From assembly GCA_963932465.1 (NCBI GenBank), contig OZ010800.1, forward strand, positions 33,544,852-33,608,851: DNA of 64,000 bases, given 5' to 3'. Below the pieces are notes generated by a model. The model did no database searches, had not been told where the DNA came from, and was given only the letters and a program-made list of their open reading frames with translations. Positions within the stretch are counted from its first letter, which is position 1. Each line of letters starts with the position of its first letter. This document shows, piece after piece, positions 1 to 11,530 of the stretch. This DNA is from Maratus speciosus (lineage: Eukaryota > Arthropoda > Arachnida > Araneae > Salticidae). The translations under genes and the position numbers were made by a program.

Positions 1-37
1 GCCACTGCGCTATTATATTTTGTAATGTGTCAGACAA

Positions 38-725
38 TATTTGGGATGTTAAGGATCAAATCTTTTAGTTGACCATTTATAGCAGAATTTGGAAAAGAAG
101 ATAGAACCATATGCAACATACTAAAACCATCCCTTGTAAAGTATCTAAACCATCTATACCAATATGGAAACCATCATGGAAAACTACTAAAACCATTCCT
201 GGAAAAGGTTAATCTTTTAAAATCGTGCCACTTTCTTGATTCTTGAACTTTCCTCTATAATTATATAACTAAGCAACGTAAAACAATATGATATAGACAA
301 AAACGTTTTCTGAAAAAGTAAATAACAATGAAACTCTCATCCAAATCTGTCCAGTAGAACTTTTGACAAAGACTAATTCACTATTTGGGATGTTAAGGAT
401 CAAATCTTTTAGTTGACCATTTATAGCAGAATTTGGAAAAGAAGATAGAACCATATGCAACATACTAAAACCATCCCTTGTAAAGTATCTGAACCATCTA
501 TACCAATATGGAAACCATCATGGAAAACTACTAAAACCATTCCTGGAAAAGGTTAATCTTTTAAAATCGTGCCACTTTCTTGATTCTTGAACTTTCCTCT
601 ATAATTATATAACTAAGCAACGTAAAACAATATGATATAGACAAAAACGTTTTCTGAAAAAGTAAATAACAATGAAACTCTCATCCAAATCTGTCCAGTA
701 GAACTTTTGACAAAGACTAATTCAC
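38..725. repeat. Two-copy 344-bp tandem duplication
   Basis: Positions 38-381 are repeated at 382-725 with an offset of 344 bases and almost no differences (one visible A/G change near 151/495). The very high identity indicates a recent duplication. The short open frames inside it are not convincing genes. Confidence 0.9.
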
Positions 726-1030
726 TATCGGATTCACCTCATTATAGAAATTTTCCCCTTAATTCTTTAACAAAGTAACATACAGAGTTATGTTATATAG
801 TAAAACCTTCTCTGAAAAAATGTGTAACTATAACGGTTCAAGTTCCATTGAAATCTATTCAGCAGATTCTTTCTTAAAAGGCTAATCATTCACAATTGGG
901 TTTATCTGATTATAGAGCTTTCCGCTATAATTCTATAACTAAGCAACGATATATTATATACTAAAACCTCCCCTGAAAAATTATCTAACTAACAGTCCAA
1001 GTTTTATCACAATCCATTCAGCTGAACTGA
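726..1030. repeat. Diverged further units of the same repeat
   Basis: Two more segments, about 726-890 and 890-1030, resemble the second half of each 344-bp unit. They share an element reading roughly TATAACTAAGCAACG, a conserved CTGAAAAA step and an ending near TCCAGTAGAAC/TTCAGCAGA. This looks like an older tandem array of about 150-170 bp units on which the recent 344-bp duplication was superimposed. Confidence 0.6.
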
Positions 1031-1123
1031 AGTTATAAACTGCCGGAAAGAAATTCTCATTTGCATTTTACGTAGGTAGATGGATTAATTTTCTTTCATT
1101 TCGGGTTAGGTTGCGGGTCAATG

Positions 1124-1170
<47 letters not shown>

Positions 1171-1474
1171 GGTTTTCGGGATGATTGGAAATTACAGTCC
1201 TGCAATGGGTCCAATAACCCGATTTTGAATTCGAACCACGTGTCCGGTCAGATTTATGCTATTTTTTTCGCTGGGTGTAAGGTTAACTTTAAGCGTTTCG
1301 TGTACTTCTTGTCTTTTTTTGGTCGGGTTCGTGATGAAACGATTTTTCAAAAGGCAGTTCTGAATGTTTTTTAAATGTAAAAGCTATATATCTGAATATT
1401 AATGGGTGCACATACGTTCATTTTTGTACATAAGCAATAAAACTGTAGAATACATTTCCATAAATATAATAAAA
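1031..1474. other. Gene-free stretch with 43-base poly-T
   Basis: A run of 43 T lies at 1126-1168, flanked by CGGGTT-type sequence (1100-1330). Similar CGGGT-rich text occurs near 3860-3970, which suggests old fragments of one GC-rich repeat family. The reading frame across the poly-T encodes only polyphenylalanine and is not a gene. Confidence 0.5.
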
Positions 1475-3018
1475 CTAGGGGGCTCTTCCCCCTGCAAGCT
1501 ACGATCGCCAACCCCCGTTTCAGACCCCGTTCAGGCACTGTAGAATCTAAAAGCACGCTAATTTGATCAGTTTTAAAAAGATTAGAGAAGATTGAATTAT
1601 ACATAAAACCTGTAGCGATCTCCCTGTAAACGGGTTTCCATTGAATTACATTTGGTTTCAAAAATTTAAGGAAGAATCAGTTGATGTTAAGACATCCAAT
1701 GGTTGTTTTCGTGTTTGGTTAAGAAGATCAGTTAAACATTTGAAAAGAAGCTAAAATAAAATGAATTAAGTATACAGAGTCTTTATCTCTCGGTATTTTT
1801 TAACAGCGTTATAAAACGATTGACATAGTACAATTACTAAAATTTGCTGCTTTAACCCCTTCAAGAGCGGTGGTTCATTTTTGGACCACTTAATTTTAAT
1901 TCTTAAATGCCACATTAGCATCAGAATATTTGGATGAAAATTTCCCTTTTATTAAGTAAGTGAACAAAAGCATTTTTGTATTTCGAAATTTGTTTGTAAA
2001 TTCTGGTGCCATTCACTGATTTCAAGATTTTACGAATAGAAGTGCCTTGTCCATGAAAGAGATAAACGCCTATTAATGTATTTATTATTTTAAAGTTTCC
2101 TTTCCCTTCTAATATTCACGTGCAAATACAATTTTCAGGACATAATTTTCAATATTTTCCTGCCGTTAACACGTACTCATTTAATAGTAATTTTAAAGTT
2201 TTCTTCCTGTTTTTAATAGTCACGTGAAAATAAATTTTTAATCGTTAGGAAATATTATACTTTGCGCTGTTTTTAAAATTGAAAACAATCTCTATAATAA
2301 TAGTCTAAGTCATGTGACTGTCATCAACAGCTCCAGGCGGATCCCTTCGCTTTTTATATTCCAGGCGGCCATTTTGGTACTTTAATGTTAGCCAGCCACA
2401 GGTATGATAAGTCGCCGAATATTATTCTATCCCCATTATTTCGTTTATATTATAATATTCCAAGTCATGTAACTGCCATAAACAACGGGCTGATTCCTTC
2501 GCTTTTCATAAGAAAGGTTTCCATTTTGATTAAAGAATCAAAATTATTTTTTCGAAAAAAACTACATAAAAGCTGCCATAATCACAAAGAATTCCTGGTA
2601 CTTTTATGTTAGTCGGGTGAAAATCTCGCCAATAGCTTTTTTTAACTCGCCAGTTAGCAATTTTTTTATTTTTCGAGTGGTAAATTAAAACGGTGCTACT
2701 TGGTTATCCCATCGACCAAAAATTTGTCGCCAAACTATAAGATTAAATGCCAATAATGGTTGATCGTAAATGTCATATTCACTTGACTTTAAGGAAGTTA
2801 CACAGGTTCACGCCATCAAGTGATTTTTATTTCGACGTTTTATTTGTATTTTTATTAATGTTATACTAATTTATTTGTTCTTTTGTTATTTAAAATAAAA
2901 AAAAATATGTCAATTTGTATAATTTGGCTATTTATATAATTTGACGAAATTGGTCGACGGGAGAAGTAACAACATTAAAACATTGCTTTGAAGTGGAAAT
3001 TAAATCTCATGATTTGTT
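1475..3018 (-). mobile_element. Non-autonomous Helitron, 3' end at 1475
   Basis: On the minus strand the element ends with a GGGGG/CCCCC hairpin followed by CTAG, with host A at 1474 on the plus strand (CTAG then T on the element strand), the classic Helitron 3' terminus. The interior is homologous to the Helitrons at 33-36 kb (for example the AATAGTCACGTG block near 2215) and collinear with the copy at 61363. No Rep/helicase coding is seen, so it is non-autonomous. Its 5' terminus was not resolved; 3018 is where alignment with the 61 kb copy stops. A 282-bp element is inserted at 2692-2973. Confidence 0.7.
2692..2973. mobile_element. 282-bp TIR element nested in Helitron
   Basis: The segment is bounded by perfect 8-bp duplications ATTAAAAC at 2684-2691 and 2974-2981. 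The ends are imperfect inverted repeats (GGTGCTACTTGG on the left, GTTGTTACTTCTCCCGTCGA on the complement of the right) sharing a GTCGACCAA core. The related Helitron at 61 kb has the uninterrupted site (about 62228-62245). The same sequence in the opposite orientation is part of the Helitrons at about 33365-33552 and 34742-34932. The 8-bp duplication would suit hAT, Merlin or P-type transposition; the family is unknown. Confidence 0.75.
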
Positions 3019-3337
3019 GCATACGCACCGGGTTTGGCGGGATTTTTTTTTTAAAAGACAATTTGGCGAAAACCTCGTTTTCAAATACCTGTTATATATG
3101 TATTTTAAAATTATTTTCTGTTATTTTTAAAATGAAATAACTATAAATAAAAAAAATTAATTAATAACTTTAAGTATTGAACAAAACAATTTATAACATT
3201 TTTGTAAATAAAAAGAAAATAAATTCAAATAAACATTTATTAAAAATAAGCAACAATAGCCGGGTTACCATGTCAGGCAAAATAACGCCATTTTGGCGCC
3301 AATTAGGTACCCCGTTGCGTATAGGACATCTGTGTCT
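3019..3337. mobile_element. About 320-bp palindromic TIR element (copy 1)
   Basis: The left end reads GCATACGCACCGGGTTTGGCG and the right end, on the complement, GACACAGATGTCCTATACGC, giving imperfect inverted termini. A second copy in inverse orientation sits at 47815-48135 with the same internal landmarks (AACCTCG, AGCCGGGTTACCAT, GGCAAAATAACGCCA). Rearranged pieces are also found in the 61 kb Helitron (61905-62075). It is too short to encode a transposase and is probably a MITE. Confidence 0.6.
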
Positions 3338-3339
3338 AA

Positions 3340-5150
3340 TATTTTTCTTTTCGTATCGTTTAAAAAAAAAGAATGAAGTAAAAGCCATTTATTTTAAAGG
3401 TTTAAATTTTAAATGAAAGTTTTGTATTAAATAAAATGATAATGAAATACAAATTGAATTCCGAATAAAAGTAACATGATACATTTCTTAGCATACATTT
3501 AAGGGAGGCCAAACTCGTCGCCAAATTAATTTAAAATAACCTTTTCTGAAATATGAAAAAAATATCTGTTATGATTAAAATTTGAGTTGCCATCATTAGA
3601 AAAAAATATTTAAAATGAAGAAAAAAATTAATATTTCGAAAACTAATTCTAATTTTAAAATTCTACTACCAGTTTTGAGATCCGTGGATCAATACGGATT
3701 TTTGGTGTTAATTTTATCGCAAAGTATTCCATATTTTAGGAGAAATTGCCGTGAAACGTAATCAGTTGTTTAATCAGTCGTTTCATAGAATCGTTACATA
3801 AATTCGTTTCAATTCGATTTATTAGTATTTTATATATATAGGGTAGATATGGATTCAATTTCTTTCCCTTTGGGTTCGGGTCTGAATATTTCGGGTTTGG
3901 GATGCAGTTTGTCTTGCTAGAGTTGGGTTTCGGGTTAACTAGCTTTTCAGGTTGGGGTCGGGTACATACCGATCTCGTAGAACTCTACTATCAGGGTGAG
4001 GAGATTATTAAGAACGTACTACATAATACGATTTAATAAAGCAAATGATTTGATAGAGTTGTAATGATTGCAGTAAATATAATGTGACACTAATTTTGAA
4101 AAATAAAAAATTCAGACCATTAAAAACTTGAATTAACCCCTTCTTTAAAAAAAAAAAAGAAAATTTCCCGCCTGAGGAGGGACGAGTTTTCATTTGATCA
4201 TTTTGTATACAGTTGAGAAGCAATTAATAGAAGTTTTTCTCACATATCTTTTTAAACTTAGCCAAAATATTCATTAACGTTAAATTTCTTGCCCAGAGAA
4301 CGTTGGAATATCAAAGTCATTAGAAAATACTTTTGATAATTATTAGTTTTTGTGCCTAAAGTGTTTGTTTATTGCATATGTTTTTTATGTAATAAAATCT
4401 GACGAGTTATTTTAACTTTTCAGCAGTTAAAAAAAAAAAAAGTCTGACCTGGGATGATAGATAAATTTTCTGAAGTATCAAATTCCTTGGGGGGGGGGGG
4501 GGGGCAACGCGCCACCTCAAATGGCACCCCTGATTGTAGAGCTTTTAATTACAACGTTTAAATGGTAAACGTAAAATCATAACTATAATAGCCGCTAGCC
4601 GACATCCGAGGATCAAATTTAAAATGACGCTAGTGAAGTTTTCTTGTTAATTCTTCTCTTATTTACCAATTTTCGTTACAACGGTAGATAGGAGAAATTT
4701 TAAAAGTTTCTCCTCTCTCGTCCAATAATAGAGTCAGAAAAGAAACACCGAACAGAGCATACACGAACTACTCATAAGGATGGAGAAAAAATTCTCTCCA
4801 TCGCTCCAAGGGTTGCCGAAAAGAGAGATACCAAAACCAAGGGTAGCCAGGCGCAGCGTCAATCGCACAGTTGAAAAAACCGGTCGCCAAGAATTGGGTT
4901 CAAACGCATTTCACCCTGATAGGGGCGATATTCTACATCTAACAATCAAATTATGTCTTAGTAAAAATATGCCTAATTCACATTTTTATCATCTATTCCT
5001 CTATTATTCTATAAGTGTTAAAACATCAGCCATTATTTCGTAACGACGAAATGTCCCTGCAATTAAGTTTAAATTCCCGATCTTTCTTAACAAGAAATTT
5101 AACAAGCCTTACCAATCCCCCATCTGAAGAAAACCCGTGCTCTGCCAAGC
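3340..5150. other. Gene-free AT-rich stretch
   Basis: No gene was recognised. It holds CGGGTT-rich text at 3860-3970, a poly-G tract near 4491-4504 and several poly-A tracts. An open frame at 4780-5043 (87 aa, basic first half) has no recognisable domain and its second half looks random; it is left unannotated. Confidence 0.5.
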
Positions 5151-5258
5151 GTTTGGTGGGCGAGTGGTTAAGGTGCTCGATTCGCATTGGGCGATCCTGG
5201 GTTCAAAACCAAGTGGATCCATAGAGGAGCGAGAAACGTTTTTTTTTTTTTTTTTTTT
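5150..5258 (+). ncRNA. tRNA-like SINE head or tRNA pseudogene
   Basis: The sequence holds an A-box-like GGGCGAGTGGTTAAGG (about 5158-5173) and a good B box GGTTCAAAACC (5200-5210), about 30 bases apart, followed by a 20-T run at 5239-5258 that would terminate RNA polymerase III. The T-arm forms with one mismatch, but the acceptor 5' strand does not pair with the 3' strand, so it is not a functional tRNA. It is best read as a tRNA-derived SINE head or decayed tRNA pseudogene. No flanking duplication was found. Confidence 0.5.
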
Positions 5259-5338
5259 AAATCCTTTTTTCAGATTACGGAACTTTTCTGTCCTAGAACG
5301 GAAAAAAGGAAAACGGAAATTTCTTCAATTTTCGGATA

Positions 5339-5867
5339 GGGTGACTGAGCCAGTAGTTGATTAAATAAAGTCGGTGCTACGGAGTTTTTATTATATTTCC
5401 TTCCTTTTAAGTTTTAGAAGTAAACTAACGTAATTGCTACAACCCTTAATAAGTAAATAGTTTCTTTAATTGTCATTTTCCCAGTAGTTGATCGATAGAA
5501 GAAATCAGTCAAAAATTCAAATATTAATCATTAAATTATCATGCTTAAGCTGCGATTAACAATAATTCATATAAAAATATTATTAGAAATAAGCAAGATG
5601 GAAGTGGATAATTTTAATTTACTGCAATTGCCTCCAAACAATCAAAAACTAAATTTTTACATTTTCTAGTAAAAAAAAAAAAAAAATCATAAAATGGCTT
5701 TTCTTACAGCAGGCACCTGACAATAATGTGACAACAGGTGCTCTAACATTCAAACAAAACTATTATATCTAGTGCCATGTGTAAAACTCATTTCCGCCTG
5801 AAATGAGGCAATATTTCAAAAATTTGATCAACTAATTGATGGGTATCAACTACTGGAGGGGTCACCC
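5339..5867. mobile_element. TA-flanked MITE, 529 bp
   Basis: The ends are inverted: GGGTGACTGAGCCAGTAGTTG on the left and, on the complement of the right, GGGTGACCCCTCCAGTAGTTG. TA dinucleotides flank both ends (5337-5338 and 5868-5869), as expected for Tc1/mariner-type insertion. A third partial copy of the CCAGTAGTTGAT block lies near 5481. There is no coding capacity. Confidence 0.75.
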
Positions 5868-5872
5868 TATAA

Positions 5873-6647
5873 CAGTGTTGGCGAACCTATGGCACGCGTG
5901 CCAAAGTAAGCACGTAAGCTAATTTTTCTGGCACTCAAAAAAAAAATTAATTTGGTAATCGTTATACATAAAAAAATCCATTTTTTATTTCTGTTATAAC
6001 CAATAAATTTTATCCATACGGTCAGATCAGAAATAATGCAGTTATTATTTCCATCAATTCACATATCAGAATAATTTTCTTTTCCTGGCATGCTGTGCAG
6101 CGTTTTCGACATGTAAAATATGCAATTTTCAAATGAATTTCATTTGACAGTCACTGCAATAAAATTGCAAATGAATCCAATTTAGCTATGTACATTTGTA
6201 AAATAATAAAATTCGAACCATATATAAAGAATTTTTCATCGAACGTAAAACAGCAAAAATATCATCAATACATTATTAGTACATTGTTTAATGCAACTTA
6301 GAAAATTATAGCATAGATGTTGCATTGATAACAAGTAAAAAATTAATGAAACAAAAACTCGTATCCCCCCCCCCCTTATTACAGTACCTACCGCATAAAT
6401 GAATCCTATTTACTAATTAAATTTTCATTTATTTAAGGGCTGATTCCAATATATAGAAAGATCGCATTCTGATTTTAAATATTTTTTAATTATTAAGGCA
6501 TGACAGTAACTGACTTTATAACCAGTGTTTCGTATACACATCGTACTCTTCAAAATTATTTTTGTATGTGTTTGGCACGTTACATTGTTGATGGATATTT
6601 TTTTGTGTATTTACGGCACATGCAAGTGAAAAGGTTCGCCGTGACTG
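5873..6647. mobile_element. hAT-type MITE, 775 bp
   Basis: The left end CAGTGTTGGCGAACCTATGG and the complement of the right end CAGTCACGGCGAACCTTTTC are hAT-like inverted termini; the CGAACC...GGCACG pattern is common in hAT families of many animals. The flanks are CCCTATAA (5865-5872) and CCCTATAC (6648-6655), an 8-bp target duplication with one change. It was inserted at the very end of the adjacent TA-flanked MITE, so it is younger. The open frames inside are not transposase. Confidence 0.8.
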
Positions 6648-6845
6648 CCCTATACTATACCGGTAGCAGTGCTGCCAGGAATATTTCCATGAATAGAAGA
6701 AAGTATTTCTGAATGTATGCGCATCAATTTATGCAATTCATTTTCTAAAATTTCACTTTTATTTTATTATTAGCTAAAGTACCCGGCGTTGCCCGGAATT
6801 TTAAGAATGTCTGTTTTGAAAAACCAATTTCAAAATTTTACATAC

Positions 6846-6894
<49 letters not shown>

Positions 6895-7582
6895 CAATTT
6901 AACAAATTACAACGACCATTTGGAAAATGATTTTTTCAAAGACTAAAATTTAAGACATAAAAAATCACACGGAGTTGATCATACATTACGCACGCCATGG
7001 ATTACATTTTTCGGTACTGAAAATTTTTAAACTTCTACGGAGCTGGTCATTCATTACGTACGCCATGGATTAAACATTAATATTCCTGGACCAATTTTAA
7101 ATGAAATTTCATTCTTAAACTTCTAAACATCCCACAATATTACTCTTTACACCGTCGTATAGAGAAAAAAATGTACTTTTAAATGCAATTTGTTTGAAAG
7201 CTGTATCTCAATTTGTTTCTGAGTTATTAATTTTTTTTTGTAGTTTTTATTACTTTTTTGTCATAGTGGCAACAGAAGTATCCATCTCTGTTGAAAGTAA
7301 AGGGAAAATACAGATTACCGTATAGACCAATCAGAAAACGAATAAAATGCGGATTCAACCAATAAAACGCTTCAGATATGTTTTTGATTTCCTACCCTGA
7401 CAGAGGACAATATAAATTTATATAACAGATGCAGAATGATACAGCTATAAATGAACTTATTTCCATTCGTCATTGGAGCAATAATGTTAAAATACGCTAA
7501 TATTTCCATAATCGAGTTTTTATCATGCTTCAATACATTTTTTCAGACTTATAGGACGTTATATATTCACCACGTCCTTCCA

Positions 7583-7832
7583 ATATGACGCAATATTCCA
7601 TTTTTTTTAATTCGTCAAAATTAAATAAATAATTTTTCACATGAAAATCATAAAACAGAAAAATATGACACAACATTCCCTTTTGCTTTTAATTCGTCAA
7701 ACTATTTATTTTATTTTCTTTTTTTCACGTGGAAATCTTGCAGTAGAAAAGTCATGATGTAGCATTCCCTTTTATTAAATTCGTCAAACTATTTATTTCA
7801 TTTTTTCACGTGGAAATCTTGCAATAGAAAAG
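7583..7832. repeat. 84-bp tandem repeat, three units
   Basis: Three units beginning at about 7589, 7670 and 7757 share CATTCC(C/A)TTTT, AATTCGTCAAA, TTTTTCAC(A/G)TG and AATC(T/A)T landmarks. The last two are the most alike. It lies within the RTE-like repeat. Confidence 0.7.
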
Positions 7833-7944
7833 TAATTGTTGTGGTAAGAATTTCATTGTGGATTTTTAATGGTTGGCTATAGCTATAACGAAAAATGTTT
7901 GAATTTGATTGGAAACTGCTGTAAAATTGGTGATTTTTTATTAA

Positions 7945-8144
7945 CACTAGAACGGCCGGAAATTTTACTCAAGTTTCATAAAAATATTTAACACCAGAAT
8001 TTTTATTTAAAATTATTTGAGTGATTTATTTAACGTAAATATGCGTGGTTTAAATTTAACTTATTTCATGAAAGAATTTCTAGTTCCATTTGAGATTTAA
8101 TCATATGGTCGGAGTCGAATCGACTCCTTCCGGGCGTTCTAGTG
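7945..8144. mobile_element. piggyBac-like MITE, 200 bp
   Basis: TTAA duplications at 7941-7944 and 8145-8148 flank inverted ends CACTAGAACGGCCGG and, on the complement of the right, CACTAGAACGCCCGG. TTAA targeting with CACTAGAACG termini is typical of piggyBac-derived MITEs. It is inserted in the RTE-like repeat. Confidence 0.85.
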
Positions 8145-9149
8145 TTAATTAAAAATGAACAATAAGTTATTCCGATTGAGGATTACATTAGTTGCCTCGG
8201 CCGTGTTTTAATGCATTAGCATTTCACAATTCAGGCTTCCAAACTGTGAATTTGTACAGCATTAGAGACAGACCATAGGCGTAACCAGCCTTTTGCGAAC
8301 GGGGGGGGGGGGGGGGGTACCCAGACTTTTTGACCTGAACATGTTGGATACAAACAGTATCTTATATAGTAAAACCTGCTAAAACGGAACACCGCGAAAC
8401 CGATCGAATTTCCGTTTTAGACAGGTTTTCATCTTAGAAGGTATAATTGTGTGGTATTTCTTTTAAAAAGGGCTCAAACGCGATTTTTGTTTCCGTAAGG
8501 GGGGATGAAAAGGGGTTCAAAACATCAAAACTAAATCTAATGGTAAAAAAAAAAAAAAAAAAATGTATGTAAATCTTCTAGCAACAGTGACATAAGACAG
8601 TGGCTAAGTATGGTCACACTTTTGGCACCCTAATTTCTTATGAAGATTAAAAAAGGCCTTTAATCATGCTGGAAACTTCTATAGGCACAGGGAAACTGCA
8701 TGAGATCTAAAATTATTTCAGTCAAAGTCTTGTAGATGAAATTTTGCCGGATGATAAATCTCAGATAATGCATGCGGTATACCAGTACATACGTACGAAA
8801 GTTTTTCAGAATGTGACTCCGTAACTTCTTAGGGATCACCGGAGAGACCCAAGAAATTTTGGAGGAAAGTCTATATAAATAATTATTATAAATAATTTTA
8901 ATATTCATTAATAATTCATGTTTTTACCCCAGAATGTGTCGAATATATTAGGTAAAGCAGGTCATGATAATATACACTAAATTTTATCAAGATAATAAAA
9001 ATTATACTATCATGATGCATCTGTAATAATAAAGATAGGTGCTTTCTCTGTGTGTGCACGTGCGTTGAACACTGAAAAAACAATGCAACCCTCACAGTTG
9101 CAAGATTTGACAGGAAAGTACCTGTATGGCTGAAGTAATGCATATAGAA

Positions 9150-9530
9150 GACAATTTCTGGAATTTTTCAAAAAAAATTTATGCGAATTTTTTCGCATTT
9201 TGCGACAAATTTTTCAAATTACTAAAAAATAATCCGATTTCAATATTTTATCCAGTAAACTTTGTCTTCTTTTCAATAAACTTTTTACGAGATTCTTACA
9301 GGGATTTTTCAATTTGTAACATTTTTTTAATGTTATTTTTAGAGGGTTTTTTCGCATTTCCAGATGATTTTTTTTTTATTATTCCTATAAAGGAATTAGG
9401 TTTAAATCTTTTACCAAATCAGTTAATTTCGTTCCGAGCGGTTTTTTAAGCTTTTTCGAATTTTTAACGCGATTTTTAGCGGAGTTTTTCGCGCTTTGAG
9501 GCGATTATTTGATTTTTTTTAAACACAAAA
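9150..9530. other. TTTTTCGC-rich low-complexity stretch
   Basis: Motifs such as GCGAATTTTTTCGC, GCGACAAATTTTTC and GCGATTTTTAGCGG recur. It may be a decayed reverse-orientation outlier of the minisatellite downstream. The 107-aa frame here is a by-product of composition. Confidence 0.4.
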
Positions 9531-9949
9531 AACTTTCCGTTAATTTTTGCAATTGCCGTGATTAAATTTAATTTGGCTCGAAATAAAAAAATCGCAATAA
9601 TTCTGGATTCCTTTATTTCGAGACAGAATTGGTCGTAGCTTGCTCGGGAGTACGTTTGCGGAAGGCAGTCCCCCCCTCCCCAACAATCCTAGATTTGTTT
9701 CATTCTATGTTCGTTTAAAAAAAAAAAAATACAGCGAAACTCCACTAGTAATGAAATTTTCTTTGACGGCCAGGGTTTTAAATAACGCGCGTGATCGCGT
9801 GATTTGTGAACAGAAAAGAAAAGTCCCGCATAATAAAAAATGCTGTGCAATATTTCTCCCCTCCAAATTCTTTCACAGACCTGTGATTCTTTAGTGAGTA
9901 TTTTAATTTTTTTTTCTTTTTTCGAATTTTATTTCTTTTATGGAATTTC

Positions 9950-10238
9950 TTAAAATAAATTCGTGACTCGGTCCTGGAAAAATTTGAGAACTTCTTCAAA
10001 CGATCGTGGAAAAATATCGTGAATTTCGATAAATGAGTGCAGAAAGAAATCGCGAATTTCGCCAAAAGACTGCGCAAAAAAAGTCACGAACTTCGATAAA
10101 GGATTGACGAAAAAATCTTGAAAATTTCGTCAAAAGGTCGCGAAAAAGAGTAGAGAATTTGTTAATTTGTACGGAAAGATATCGAGAATTTTCCCGATCG
10201 ATCGCGCAAAACTATCGCGAATTTCAACAAATAACCCC

Positions 10239-10287
<49 letters not shown>

Positions 10288-10690
10288 CTTCGTCAATCAG
10301 TCGCAAAAGAAAACAAATTTCGTCAAAAGATCCCAGTAAAAACGAGAATTTCGTCAAAGGATCGCAGAAAGAAAACGCGAATTTCGTCAAAAGGTATTGC
10401 GGAAAGAAAAAGCTAATTTCATCAAAAGATCGTGGAAAGAATACGCGAATTTCATCGAAGGATTGTGCTAAAGAAATGCCAATTTCGTCAAAATATCGCG
10501 GTAAAAAATGCAAATTTCGTCAAAGGATCGCGGTAAAAAACACGAATTTTGTCAAAGGTTAGTGGTGAAAAGTGCGGATTTCGACAAAAAATAGAAAGTA
10601 GAAAGACGTGAATTTCGTCAAACGATTTTGAGAAAAAATTGTAAATATTATGAAATGATCGCTGAATAAAATCGACAAAAAATACTGCAC
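9950..10690. repeat. About 32-bp minisatellite, roughly 20 units
   Basis: Diverged units of 30-35 bases follow the pattern GCGAATTTCGTCAAAAG then GATCGCGGAAAGAAAA. They are interrupted by a 44-A run at 10242-10285. The repeat creates long open frames on both strands (about 127 and 131 aa, reading FDEI and KFRQ/NFVKG repeats), which reflect the 32/33-base period rather than a protein gene. It lies wholly inside the 8274-11500 element. Confidence 0.85.
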
Positions 10691-11530
10691 TGGGCTAAAA
10701 GATTGAAACTGGGTCTTTTCCCTAGTTTCAAAAGAACGTTGGAAAACGAGAAGAAACTCCAAAAATCGTATAAAACTTTTAAAAGGAAAAAAAATACTAC
10801 ATTCACGTGAAAGACTGCAACCATATTCCTTTTACGAATGTCAAAAAATGGTCGCGAAACACGAAATTCAACCAACGAACCAACCTCCAGATTAATTTGA
10901 ATTTGATGTGCTATTATTTTTCATTTTCAAAGGAGACAAGGTCTGTGCACCACGCCCACCCCCTTTACCCCGGCTAATCGCATTTTGGAATTAATGTTTC
11001 ACATCTGCAATCCCTTTCAAATCTTTTTGCTTCATTCTAGACTTCAGACTATGAAAGCAAAGAGACAAATAGTTTCTGTTTCTATGCTCATCAAGAACTT
11101 GCGTTAATTTCTCACGAAATTGCAGAAACATGCAATAGAAAGAACAGTGTTAAAAAAAATCTCTCAGAAACAAAAGACGTCAAAGTGGGATTATAAAACC
11201 ACCTTTTTGACTTACTATGATTAATACAGATTCTTGTAAATATTCTACTATAAAGATAAACAACATAAATTAAATAAAAAAGAACGTGGGTTTCTTCTTT
11301 TATAATTGTTCAAAACTTAGGCTGTTAGTTTTCTGAACTAAACTAATTTGTTAAATTAATTGAACACTGCTTTCACTTGTTCTTCTTTTTCCTTTTGTAG
11401 ATTTCGATTTTTTAAAAATAATTGTGCTTGAGTCTGCGCAAGCGGGAGAGGGGGTGTGCCCGGGCACCCAGGGCACCCCCCCCCCGGGGTACGCCTATGC
11501 AGACAGACAAATTTTCATTTTTATATATAA

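Larger units (their letters stand above)
6770..8273 (+). mobile_element. RTE-like/non-LTR repeat, left part
   Basis: It starts with TAAAGTACCCGGCGTTGCCCGG, a header seen at the 5' side of many short non-LTR-associated repeats in invertebrates. A 41-A run lies at 6851-6891. Its apparent end, GACAGACAAATTTTCATTTT with TATATATAAGAT, is found at 11503-11531 on the far side of a 3.2 kb insertion. No reverse-transcriptase domain is seen. The family assignment rests on terminus style only. Confidence 0.35.
8274..11500. mobile_element. Large hAT-like element carrying minisatellite
   Basis: The left end CATAGGCGTAACCAG and the right-end complement GCATAGGCGTACCCC are inverted, both next to homopolymeric G/C (8301-8318, 11479-11486). 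Flanks AGACAGAC at 8266-8273 and 11501-11508 are identical 8-bp copies, although AGACAGAC could also be simple repeat. Removing the element restores a continuous GACAGACAAATTTT tail of the RTE-like repeat. The interior has no transposase and is largely a 32-bp minisatellite. I infer a non-autonomous hAT. Confidence 0.6.

Noticed and set aside
1111..1374. Frame across poly-T
   Set aside because: Half is polyphenylalanine from the 43-T run.
4780..5043. 87-aa basic frame
   Set aside because: No domain or motif was recognised and the second half looks random; not enough to call a gene.
8340..8440. pogo/Tigger-type terminus near TAAAACCTGCTAAAACGGAA
   Set aside because: Similar text occurs near 17950, but no paired inverted end or TA duplication could be matched.
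10130..10562. Overlapping protein genes on both strands
   Set aside because: Both frames arise from the 32-bp minisatellite and poly-A, with periodic peptides and no domain.
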